Shown here: one piece after another, positions 1 to 5,388 of the stretch
Layout of the letters: every line of letters begins with the position of its first letter
Position numbering within the stretch: position 1 is the first letter of the stretch
Assembly (NCBI GenBank): GCA_002706585.1
Contig: PALU01000019.1
Span: 1-7,963, forward strand
Reading direction: 5' to 3'
From: Rickettsiales bacterium
Lineage (GTDB): Bacteria > Pseudomonadota > Alphaproteobacteria > TMED127
DNA: 7,963 nt
The notes under the pieces: generated by a model
Database searches by the model: none
Told to the model about the DNA's origin: nothing
What the model saw: only the letters and a program-made list of their open reading frames with translations
Program-made: the position numbers and the translations under genes

Positions 1-12
1 GAAATTTTAATA

Positions 13-480
13 ATGAGTAAAGAACTCAACTTTTTGGTTGTTTTAGATGATTCTGAAGAAATGTTTAAGGCATTGAAGTATGCTGCATTAAGATCTGTGA
101 GAACAAATGGTAGAGTTGCAATTTTATATACATTTGACACACTTGACTTTAGCCATTGGAAAGCAGTAGAAGATATAGCTGAAGCTGAATCTAGAGATGA
201 AGCTGAATCTAAAATAGAAAAATATGAAAACTTTGTTCTTAAATTTACAGATAGGAAGCCCAAAAAATTCATTATGAAGGGAGATAGAATAGAGTGTATT
301 ATTGATTTTTTAAATTCTAATAAATTTATTTCAAATTTTGTGTTAGCTGCATCTTCAAGCAATACTGGACCTGGCCAGTTAATTACTTCTTTTACAGGCA
401 AGCATAGATCTAAGATTAAAGTACCCATAACAATTATTCCTTCTGACCTCAGTGAAGAAGAAATTGACAACTTATCGTAA
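13..480 (+). CDS. Universal stress protein (UspA) family protein
   Basis: This 155-residue single-domain protein fits the usual length of a one-domain Usp. It opens with a hydrophobic strand and the LVVLDDS segment (residues 8-14), where Usp proteins place the nucleotide-contacting Asp. A helix rich in Ala and Arg follows. Near the C-terminus there is a Gly-containing loop (TGPGQL, residues 118-123), then a strand with VPITIIP (137-143). The loop does not match the textbook G-2x-G-9x-G(S/T) ATP motif well. It resembles the GPG-containing loop that I recall from alphaproteobacterial Usp proteins next to nifU-like genes, so ATP binding is uncertain. The protein should be cytoplasmic, with no signal peptide or membrane segment. 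It sits 18 bases ahead of the Nfu gene and is probably cotranscribed with it. No clear Shine-Dalgarno sequence precedes the ATG. The exact role is unknown. Confidence 0.85.
   Translation: MSKELNFLVVLDDSEEMFKALKYAALRSVRTNGRVAILYTFDTLDFSHWKAVEDIAEAESRDEAESKIEKYENFVLKFTDRKPKKFIMKGDRIECIIDFLNSNKFISNFVLAASSSNTGPGQLITSFTGKHRSKIKVPITIIPSDLSEEEIDNLS
181..216 (+). repeat. 18-base tandem duplication inside the Usp gene
   Basis: Two adjacent 18-base units (181-198 and 199-216) share their first 13 bases, GAAGCTGAATCTA, and encode EAESRD followed by EAESKI. The repeat keeps the frame and lengthens a charged helical region around residues 57-68. It probably arose by local duplication and has little functional consequence. 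Confidence 0.8.
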
Positions 481-498
481 TAACACTATTTTTATATT

Positions 499-1062
499 AT
501 GTTTATTCAAACTGAAATTACACCTAATCCATTAACTTTAAAATTTATTCCAGGAAGAAAATTGTTAGATAAAGGAACTGCTGAATTTAAATCTTCAAAA
601 GATGCAGAATCATTTGTATTAGCTAAACGTCTTTTTAATGAGGGTTATATTTCTAATGTTTTCGTAGGAGAAGATTTTTTGTCTATTACAAAATCTCAAG
701 AAGTTGATTGGGAAGTAATTAAACCAAATGTTCTTTCAATAATAACGGATTTTTTGACCTCCACCGAAAAAATTTCAATTAAAGAAAAAAAGAAAGAAAA
801 TAAAAAAATTAAATATAATAAGAAAGAACAAGAAATAGTTAAGCAAATCGAGGAACTTTTAGAACAAAGAATCAAACCTGCAGTTGCTCAAGATGGGGGA
901 GATATTCAATTTGTAAAATTTGTAAGTGGGGTAGTTTTTCTTGAGATGAGGGGAGCATGTTCAGGTTGCCCGAGTTCAGTACTAACACTAAAGTCTGGCA
1001 TTGAAAATATGCTTAAATATTATGTCCCTGAAATAGTTTCTGTGGAAGCAGTTAATGGGTGA
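499..1062 (+). CDS. nfuA: Nfu-type iron-sulfur cluster scaffold/carrier protein
   Basis: The protein has the two-domain plan of alphaproteobacterial and mitochondrial Nfu. The N-terminal Nfu_N domain (about residues 1-90) begins with the typical QTEITPNP sequence and contains the FIPG turn. The C-terminal NifU-like domain (about 110-187) carries VAQDGGDI (129-136) and the cluster-binding CSGC, with Cys154 and Cys157. The C-terminal domains pair up to hold a [4Fe-4S] cluster, which is passed to apo-enzymes such as radical SAM proteins and aconitase. Between the domains lies a very lysine-rich linker (about 91-113), probably disordered. The gene follows the Usp gene closely, and its last 8 bases overlap the next gene, so one transcript is likely. 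miaB, further along the window, encodes a known kind of Nfu client. Confidence 0.95.
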   Translation: MFIQTEITPNPLTLKFIPGRKLLDKGTAEFKSSKDAESFVLAKRLFNEGYISNVFVGEDFLSITKSQEVDWEVIKPNVLSIITDFLTSTEKISIKEKKKENKKIKYNKKEQEIVKQIEELLEQRIKPAVAQDGGDIQFVKFVSGVVFLEMRGACSGCPSSVLTLKSGIENMLKYYVPEIVSVEAVNG

Positions 1063-2002
1063 TCGCTCACTTTATAAAAACTTAATTTTTTTTCTTATAA
1101 CACTAGTCTCCTTAAATTTAGCCATTGGCTTTTATAAAGGAATTTCAAAAAGCTACAAAAAGCAATCTGAAAGAGTTAACTACAGTATTTTGGGTAAAGA
1201 AGAGGCTAAAAAGTACCCTTCAAAAGAGACAGTTGATTATATTAATGAAGCAAATGAAATGATTGGAATCTTTCAGAAATATAATTTCTCTGTGGACTCA
1301 TTTTTAAGTAATCAAAAGTCTAATTTAATAATTTTTTCTTCTTTGCCACAAGATTTTATGTCAATTGAGCCAGTGAAAGAAAGAAAAAACTTATTTATTA
1401 ATACACTTCTTCCTATAATTTTTATTGAAAATAAAAAGATCATTGATGATCGAAAAAAAATTTTAGAGTGGTGGAGAGAATCCGAAGGAGATGTTTATTC
1501 AAGAGACTTTTGGCCTTCTTGGCTTTTTGAATTAAGTGAGAAATATGATTCAGAGGAAGCTAATCTGGGTAATCTATTAATGAGGGTTGATGTGGTTCCA
1601 ATATCTCTTGCATTAGCTCAAGCAGCAATTGAAAGTGGTTGGGGAACATCAAGATACCTTAGAGAAGGAAATTCTATTTATGGTCAATACACTTTTGACA
1701 AAGACAAAGGCATTATTCCAGAAAAACGTGAAAAGGGAAAAGAATTTCTTGTTAGGAAATTTAATAATCTCTCAGATGCTACAAGATCCTATATTAAAAA
1801 TTTAAATACTCATACGGCATACGAGAATTTTAGACAAGAAAGAAGAACAATGAGGATGAATGGAGAAGTTTTATCAGGAAAAGCTTTAGCAACATACCTT
1901 ATTAATTACTCAGAACGAAGGAAAGCATATGTAAAAGATTTAAAAAAATTAATTGAAAGTAATAATTTTATGAAATTTGATTACATGGAATTTAATAATT
2001 AA
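1055..2002 (+). CDS. Bax-type glucosaminidase-domain protein, membrane anchored
   Basis: The protein resembles the Bax family of N-acetylglucosaminidase-domain proteins (E. coli Bax and many alphaproteobacterial homologues). Residues about 9-27 form one hydrophobic segment, a signal anchor or uncleaved signal peptide, so the rest should lie in the periplasm. Conserved Bax-like blocks follow: FINTLLPII (114-122), VDVVPISLALAQAAIESGWG (178-197) with the likely catalytic Glu193, GNSIYGQYTF (205-214), IKNLNTHTAYENFR (247-260) and YSERRKAYV (285-293). The expected activity is cleavage of the glycan backbone of peptidoglycan, though activity of Bax proteins is little documented. The ATG overlaps the end of nfuA by 8 bases. 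A GGAAG stretch about 6 bases upstream of the ATG may serve as ribosome site. The stop codon interlocks with that of the convergent deacetylase gene. Confidence 0.85.
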   Translation: MGDRSLYKNLIFFLITLVSLNLAIGFYKGISKSYKKQSERVNYSILGKEEAKKYPSKETVDYINEANEMIGIFQKYNFSVDSFLSNQKSNLIIFSSLPQDFMSIEPVKERKNLFINTLLPIIFIENKKIIDDRKKILEWWRESEGDVYSRDFWPSWLFELSEKYDSEEANLGNLLMRVDVVPISLALAQAAIESGWGTSRYLREGNSIYGQYTFDKDKGIIPEKREKGKEFLVRKFNNLSDATRSYIKNLNTHTAYENFRQERRTMRMNGEVLSGKALATYLINYSERRKAYVKDLKKLIESNNFMKFDYMEFNN

Positions 2003-2997
2003 TTTTCTCTAACATAAAAAGTTTTTCCAAACCAATATATTTCTTCCTTACTTTTCACCAGAGTACAATTAAGTCTGTAATTTTTTTTTTTTTCTAGACT
2101 GGAAATCTTTAGATACTTTTGATTATTATGATTTTTAATTTCAGTAATTTCAGCTGAATTATTAATATAGCACTTTATTTTTTTAGCCAAATAATTTGAT
2201 GAAAATTCAATCAGAAGATCATTAGTTTTTATTACAGTATCACTAGGAGAAAAATTAAGAATATTCAGAGGTTTCGTATTAATAATCATTTTAAATCTTT
2301 CAATGCTGCCGAATTCAGTGTTAATCGGAAATCTTGGAAGAAAATATGGATCTGAATAAATACTAATTGGTCCTGAGTTTTGAGTAAAAGCTAAATCAAA
2401 ACCAATCTTTTTTAAAATAAATTTAGTTTTTGAAGAATTTTCCCCATAGGGATATGAAAAAATTGATGGCAAGATACCTAGATTTTTTTTTATTTCTTCC
2501 TGAGCATTTAAGATAGATTCTATAATTTCTTCTTCATTTTGATCTAATAAACTTTCATGATTTGATGTATGATTGAAAATTTCTACATTATCAAGATGCA
2601 TTTCTTTAATCATTTCCCAACTCATAAAATCAGAATTATGTTCATTACTCACAAAATTTGTCGATAAAAAAACACTAAATGGAAATTTATAAGATTTTAA
2701 TATTGGATAAGCATGTTCGTAAACACTTTTATAACCATCATCAATAGTTATAAAAACAGTTTTATTTGGAAGCTTTTTCTTTTTTTCAAAAAAAGAAATC
2801 AAGGAGGACAAAGGAAGAACTGTATAATTATTTTCTTTTAAAAAATTCAGTTGTTTAATAAATTCATCTGTATTTATATTTGTAGAACTTAGATCTGTTT
2901 GATTAAATCGATGGTACATTAGCACAACCATAGAATTTTCAATTGCAAACGTAGTCTTTGCAACAATGATAAAAAAGAAAAAAATACGAAATATCAT
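1999..2997 (-). CDS. Secreted polysaccharide deacetylase (NodB/CE4 family)
   Basis: From the ATG at 2997 the product has 332 residues. Residues 1-18 look like a signal peptide ending TTFA, so the enzyme is probably periplasmic or exported. The NodB fold is shown by MYHRF (27-31), the TIDDG motif with Asp86 and Asp87 (catalytic base and metal ligand), the HTSNH motif with metal-binding His143 and His147, and FSYPYG (180-185). CE4 enzymes remove N-acetyl groups from GlcNAc-type polymers; the substrate here is unknown, with peptidoglycan or a surface glycan as candidates. Residues about 240-332 form a strand-rich C-terminal part that I cannot assign. A TTG at 3000 could add one residue, but the ATG shares its A with the dipeptidase stop (TGATG), typical of translational coupling. 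The coding strand contains a run of 13 A near the 3' end. Confidence 0.9.
   Translation of the reverse strand: MIFRIFFFFIIVAKTTFAIENSMVVLMYHRFNQTDLSSTNINTDEFIKQLNFLKENNYTVLPLSSLISFFEKKKKLPNKTVFITIDDGYKSVYEHAYPILKSYKFPFSVFLSTNFVSNEHNSDFMSWEMIKEMHLDNVEIFNHTSNHESLLDQNEEEIIESILNAQEEIKKNLGILPSIFSYPYGENSSKTKFILKKIGFDLAFTQNSGPISIYSDPYFLPRFPINTEFGSIERFKMIINTKPLNILNFSPSDTVIKTNDLLIEFSSNYLAKKIKCYINNSAEITEIKNHNNQKYLKISSLEKKKNYRLNCTLVKSKEEIYWFGKTFYVREN
2081..2093. repeat. 13-base T/A homopolymer in the deacetylase gene
   Basis: Thirteen consecutive T on the plus strand (A on the coding strand) encode the Glu-Lys-Lys-Lys-Asn stretch near the C-terminus of the deacetylase. It is the longest single-base run that I see in the window. 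Runs this long can slip during replication or transcription and would change the last 30 or so residues. On the plus strand it also forms a T-tract about 80 bases after the glucosaminidase stop. Confidence 0.9.
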
Positions 2998-3542
2998 CAA
3001 TCTTTAATTATATCCTGAATTATTGGATAACTTTTTGAGTTAAATAATTGGTAGTGCCACCATTCATTTCTGAAAAAATCCCATCCAGCATCTGTCATTA
3101 TTCCCAATAATAACATACGATTTTTATATGATGATTCAGAAATATTTAAATTTCCATGATAAGATAACTTACTAAACTCATCAAAACCAGTTCCCATATC
3201 TAGTTCATTACCTTTTAAATCAATAAGTGTTAAATCAACTGCTACGCCTCTAGAATGAGGTGAACCTCTCTTTGGTGGGACTATAAAATTTGGATCTGGT
3301 AAACATTCCCATAGTTTTTTTTGAACGTAAACAGGTCTATATGCATCAAAGATTTTAAGCCTTAAACCAATTTTTTTTGCAATATTTACGGCTAATGTTA
3401 AATGTTCAAAAGCAACTTTATGAATAAAGCAAACTTTACTTTTAAGGATTGTAGAATTTGTAAAGTTGTCAATCGAAGCATATTTAAGATCAATATCAAC
3501 ATCTAATTCTTTTTTATTTACTTTGATTAAATTTTTATTCAT
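2997..3542 (-). CDS. ddpX: D-alanyl-D-alanine dipeptidase (VanX/DdpX family)
   Basis: This 181-residue zinc peptidase of family M15D carries the complete VanX active-site set: DAYRP with Arg69 (residues 66-70), SPHSRGVAVDLTL with zinc ligands His96 and Asp103, and EWWH with the general base Glu160 and zinc ligand His163. It hydrolyses the D-Ala-D-Ala dipeptide. No signal peptide is visible, so it should be cytoplasmic, as for E. coli DdpX, and would recycle D-Ala from wall turnover. No vanH/vanA-like ligase or dehydrogenase gene is present, so a glycopeptide-resistance role is not supported. It is the first gene of a two-gene minus-strand unit with the deacetylase and lies only 15 bases from the divergent tsaB start. 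No good Shine-Dalgarno sequence precedes the ATG. Confidence 0.93.
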   Translation of the reverse strand: MNKNLIKVNKKELDVDIDLKYASIDNFTNSTILKSKVCFIHKVAFEHLTLAVNIAKKIGLRLKIFDAYRPVYVQKKLWECLPDPNFIVPPKRGSPHSRGVAVDLTLIDLKGNELDMGTGFDEFSKLSYHGNLNISESSYKNRMLLLGIMTDAGWDFFRNEWWHYQLFNSKSYPIIQDIIKD

Positions 3543-3557
3543 TATTAGAACTTTATC

Positions 3558-4205
3558 ATGTTATCATTATCAATTTTTTCTTCAAGCAAGAGAATATCCG
3601 TTGCTATCTACGAAAATAATAATTTATTAAAATTAGAAGAATCTAACATGATGAACACTAAAAATGAGGTATTATTCAGAGTTTTGCAACGAATTTTTGT
3701 AAAATTTAAAATAAAAAAAATTTCCAAAATTTTTTTTTCAACTGGTCCTGGAAGTTTTACTGCGATTCGTTCAATAAAAGCAATTGCTCAAGGTATATCA
3801 GCTGTTACAAATTCTAAAATTTACTCTATTAATATGTTTGATATTTTTATTAAACAAATTAGCCTTAAGAACAATTATATATTAATTTTTTTTTCCTCTG
3901 GTAAAGAAACAGTTTTCTTTAGACTTTTTGAATCTAATAAAGAAAAGTTTTTACCAATTTCAGAAATACTTTTTGGAACATTAGACAAATTTGTTGAGTA
4001 TTACTTAATAGTATGTAAAGAATACAAAAATACTCAGTTATTTACTAACAAAGAAACAAACTTTACAAGCTTAAAAATATTAAAAAAAACTTCAATTAAA
4101 ACTCTTGAGATTAATGCTAAAACACTTGGAGAAGCTTGTTTAAATGGTTTTTTGAAGAAAGACTTAAACATATATTACCATCATACCTATTATGAAAAAC
4201 CATAA
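3558..4205 (+). CDS. tsaB: tRNA t6A37 biosynthesis protein TsaB
   Basis: TsaB is the non-catalytic ASKHA-fold partner of TsaD, needed with TsaC and TsaE for threonylcarbamoyl-adenosine at tRNA position 37. The 215-residue length fits. The hallmark is TGPGSFTAIRS (residues 62-72), matching the TsaB consensus GPGSFTGxR, followed by the helix IKAIAQGISAV. The C-terminal IYYHHTYYEKP matches the usual terminal 'YLR' segment loosely. The N-terminal strand reads LSLSIFSSS where most homologues have an Asp (LAIDTS type). The residue is not essential in a scaffold protein, but this and the middle part are unusually diverged and very AT-rich. The last 14 bases overlap rimI, a pairing seen in many bacteria. 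The start is 15 bases from the divergent ddpX start. Confidence 0.9.
   Translation: MLSLSIFSSSKRISVAIYENNNLLKLEESNMMNTKNEVLFRVLQRIFVKFKIKKISKIFFSTGPGSFTAIRSIKAIAQGISAVTNSKIYSINMFDIFIKQISLKNNYILIFFSSGKETVFFRLFESNKEKFLPISEILFGTLDKFVEYYLIVCKEYKNTQLFTNKETNFTSLKILKKTSIKTLEINAKTLGEACLNGFLKKDLNIYYHHTYYEKP
3566..3571 (-). promoter_or_regulatory. Possible -10 box for the ddpX-deacetylase unit
   Basis: Read on the minus strand, GATAAT (3571 down to 3566) matches 5 of 6 bases of the -10 consensus and lies about 23 bases before the ddpX ATG, inside the first codons of tsaB. No convincing -35 box accompanies it. It is offered because the 15-base gap is too short to contain a promoter, so any promoter for ddpX must lie in tsaB. 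Confidence 0.2.
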
Positions 4206-4653
4206 AATTTTGCAAATGGAGTTTTCTCATTCAAAGATTGTTTATGATCTGCAATTGAAAAATAGAAATGAATTAGGAAATAACATTTGGATGAGTTGGG
4301 AAATTGATAATATTTTAAATAGTGGAAATAAATTTTGTAAAGTTAGTATGAATAATGAAAATCTTACTGGTTTTTGTATTTTTTCAATTACTAGAGATTT
4401 TTTGGAGCTTTATTCAATATTTGTTGACCCTAATTTTAGAAACCAGGGAATTGCGAAGAACTTTTTAAAAAGCGCAAAAAATTATTGTAAAAAAAATTTT
4501 TTAAAAACAATTTTATTAGAAGTAAATGAGACAAATAAATTTGCAATATCACTTTACAAAAAACATGATTTTTTTTTCTTTGGAAAAAGAAAGAATTATT
4601 ATATGGAAGACGGAAGATTCTATGATGCCTGGTTAATGAAGTTTAACATATAA
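4192..4653 (+). CDS. rimI: RimI-like N-acetyltransferase (GNAT)
   Basis: A GNAT-fold protein of 153 residues, the usual RimI length. Motif A is IFVDPNFRNQGIAKNFL (residues 76-92), with the acetyl-CoA-binding R-x-x-G-I-A turn at 83-88. Motif B follows as LLEVNETNKFAISLYKKHDF (about 108-127), with Glu110 and Tyr122 at positions matching RimI catalytic residues. The RKNYY and DAWLM segments near the end are also RimI-like. RimI acetylates the N-terminal alanine of ribosomal protein S18; broader protein targets are possible. A small oddity is Asp126 where most homologues have Gly (LYxxxGF). Translation probably depends on coupling to tsaB, since the start lies inside tsaB and no Shine-Dalgarno sequence is visible. 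Confidence 0.85.
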   Translation: MKNHKILQMEFSHSKIVYDLQLKNRNELGNNIWMSWEIDNILNSGNKFCKVSMNNENLTGFCIFSITRDFLELYSIFVDPNFRNQGIAKNFLKSAKNYCKKNFLKTILLEVNETNKFAISLYKKHDFFFFGKRKNYYMEDGRFYDAWLMKFNI

Positions 4654-4654
4654 A

Positions 4655-4870
4655 TCATTTTACAATAATCTCATAAATGTCATCATTTATTTTTTTAGAT
4701 GTAATTTCAAAATTTTTTTTTAAAGTTTCTTTCAAGGAGAGTAAATTTTCTCTTCCTTTAATTAAAATGACCTTTTCATTAACATTGCTGTGCTCTTGTA
4801 GAAAAATTTTAGCTTTTAAAAATGTTATTGGACATTTTTCTGATGTAATATCTAAAACTTTTTTTTTCAT
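4655..4870 (-). CDS. TusA-like sulfurtransferase-family protein
   Basis: A 71-residue protein of the TusA/SirA/YedF fold. It starts with LDITSEKCPITFLKAKIFL (residues 6-24), matching the family signature of a Cys-Pro pair (Cys13, Pro14) at the head of the first helix with lysines following (Lys19, Lys21). TusA uses this Cys as a persulfide carrier, but members outside the classical tRNA thiolation group have unclear roles. The LDIT-CP-TF form is one I associate with alphaproteobacterial TusA-family proteins. The opposite strand holds a similar-length open frame without recognisable features, which I take as a shadow. The stop is one base from the end of rimI (convergent). The fur promoter -35 box overlaps the start codon region of this gene. 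No good Shine-Dalgarno sequence is present. Confidence 0.78.
   Translation of the reverse strand: MKKKVLDITSEKCPITFLKAKIFLQEHSNVNEKVILIKGRENLLSLKETLKKNFEITSKKINDDIYEIIVK
4673..4696 (+). terminator. Possible weak intrinsic terminator after rimI
   Basis: A perfect 7-base inverted repeat, ATAAATG-TCAT-CATTTAT (4673-4690), is followed directly by six T (4691-4696) on the plus strand. It lies 20 bases beyond the rimI stop, within the 3' end of the convergent TusA-like gene. The stem has only one GC pair, so the hairpin would be weak; in a genome this AT-rich that is not decisive. If real, it would end tsaB-rimI transcripts inside antisense territory. Confidence 0.35.
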
Positions 4871-4892
4871 TTCTCTCTTTATATGCTATAAT
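4864..4892 (+). promoter_or_regulatory. Extended -10 promoter for the fur operon
   Basis: A perfect TATAAT at 4887-4892 is preceded by TGC (4884-4886), giving a full extended -10 element. A TTTTCA at 4864-4869 lies 17 bases upstream and matches 4 of 6 bases of the sigma-70 -35 box. It overlaps the start codon region of the divergent TusA-like gene. Transcription would start near 4899, leaving a fur leader of about 72 bases. In AT-rich DNA single boxes arise by chance, but the extended -10, the spacing and the position in the only sizeable divergent gap support it. Confidence 0.6.
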
Positions 4893-4905
4893 AAGAATTG
4901 ATGTT

Positions 4906-4942
4906 TATGGTCATATGTTTTTTAAAGATGCCATATTTTTTT
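4906..4942 (+). promoter_or_regulatory. Hairpin plus T-run in the fur leader (attenuator-like or operator dyad)
   Basis: TATGG-T-CAT (4906-4914) can pair with ATG-CCATA (4928-4935), giving 8 base pairs with one bulged T and a 13-base loop. Seven T follow directly (4936-4942). This resembles a Rho-independent terminator in the untranslated leader, starting about 7 bases after the predicted transcription start and ending about 28 bases before the fur ATG. The same dyad could be a protein-binding operator in the DNA. Which, if either, is real cannot be told from sequence alone. Confidence 0.35.
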
Positions 4943-4970
4943 AACAAAAAGTAATAAAAAGTTTAATAAA

Positions 4971-5387
4971 ATGAGTTCATTATTAGATAAATGTAATAAA
5001 ATTGGTTTAAAAATGACTGAACAAAGGAGAATCATAGTTCAAGTTTTATCAGAATCAAAAGATCATCCAGATGTTGAGGCAGTGCATAGAAGAGTGTCTA
5101 AAATTGATAAAAAGATAGGTATAGCGACTGTTTACAGAACAATAGCTCTATTTACAGAAAATAACCTTTTGGAGAAACATGAATTTAAAGGTTTTAGTTC
5201 AAGATATGAAACAGTAAGAGAAAACCATCATCACCTTATTAATGTAAAGAATGGAGAAGTTAAAGAGTTTAGAAATACATTTATTGATGCAATGCAGAAA
5301 CAAATGGCTAAGGAACTAGGTTACCAACTAATTGACTACCGACTTGAAATTTATGCTATACCGAGCGAAAAAAAGGAGGAATCATAA
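4971..5387 (+). CDS. fur: Fur-family metal-responsive transcriptional regulator
   Basis: A 138-residue Fur-family repressor. The N-terminal winged helix (about 1-75) includes KMTEQRRIIVQVL (14-26) and the recognition-helix region GIATVYRTIALF (50-61). The C-terminal dimerisation and metal domain includes YETVRENHHHL (79-89) with metal-ligand-type Glu81 and His86-88, and ends LIDYRLEIYAIP (120-131). The usual CxxC structural zinc motif after the His cluster is absent: the sequence reads INVKNGEV. This is the pattern of many alphaproteobacterial Fur/Mur proteins, so the signal may be iron or manganese rather than only iron. It heads a probable operon with olsB, olsA and miaB. The ATG start fits family N-termini. 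No classical Fur box is apparent in the upstream gap. Confidence 0.93.
   Translation: MSSLLDKCNKIGLKMTEQRRIIVQVLSESKDHPDVEAVHRRVSKIDKKIGIATVYRTIALFTENNLLEKHEFKGFSSRYETVRENHHHLINVKNGEVKEFRNTFIDAMQKQMAKELGYQLIDYRLEIYAIPSEKKEES
5373..5380 (+). promoter_or_regulatory. Strong Shine-Dalgarno sequence deciding the olsB start
   Basis: AAGGAGGA lies inside the last codons of fur, 9 bases (from the last G) before a TTG at 5389 that is in frame with olsB. It is the only strong ribosome-binding site I see in this window; the other genes have weak or no matches. It argues for TTG initiation rather than the upstream in-frame TTG (5332) or ATG (5353), neither of which has such a site. Confidence 0.75.
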
Positions 5388-5388
5388 A

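Noticed and set aside
1..12. Upstream gene remnant or promoter for the Usp gene
   Set aside because: Only 12 bases precede the ATG, too few to judge what lies upstream.
2998..3000. TTG start for the deacetylase, one codon before the ATG
   Set aside because: It adds a single residue. The ATG at 2997 forms the common TGATG overlap with the ddpX stop and is the better initiation codon.
2997..3542. Vancomycin-resistance gene vanX
   Set aside because: The active-site motifs are shared by DdpX-type recycling enzymes; no vanH, vanA/B ligase or two-component regulator genes are present, and a Gram-negative host is likely.
4575..4592. Inverted repeat TTTCTTT-GGAA-AAAGAAA as a terminator
   Set aside because: It lies inside rimI over the FFFFGKRK codons, has no T-run after it on the plus strand, and is explained by Phe and Lys codons in an AT-rich gene.
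4677..4901. Plus-strand open frame of 74 codons opposite the TusA-like gene
   Set aside because: It is the complement of a recognisable TusA-family protein with the Cys-Pro signature, has no motif of its own and no ribosome site, and its composition is what a shadow of an AT-rich gene gives.
4893..4970. Classical Fur box or Pho box upstream of fur
   Set aside because: No stretch resembles GATAATGATAATCATTATC or the repeated Pho motif well enough to call; the only dyad is the hairpin reported separately.
5332..5388. Longer olsB form starting at TTG 5332 or ATG 5353
   Set aside because: Both overlap fur, lack a ribosome site, and add a basic segment that I do not recognise from the family. 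The TTG at 5389 has an ideal Shine-Dalgarno site.
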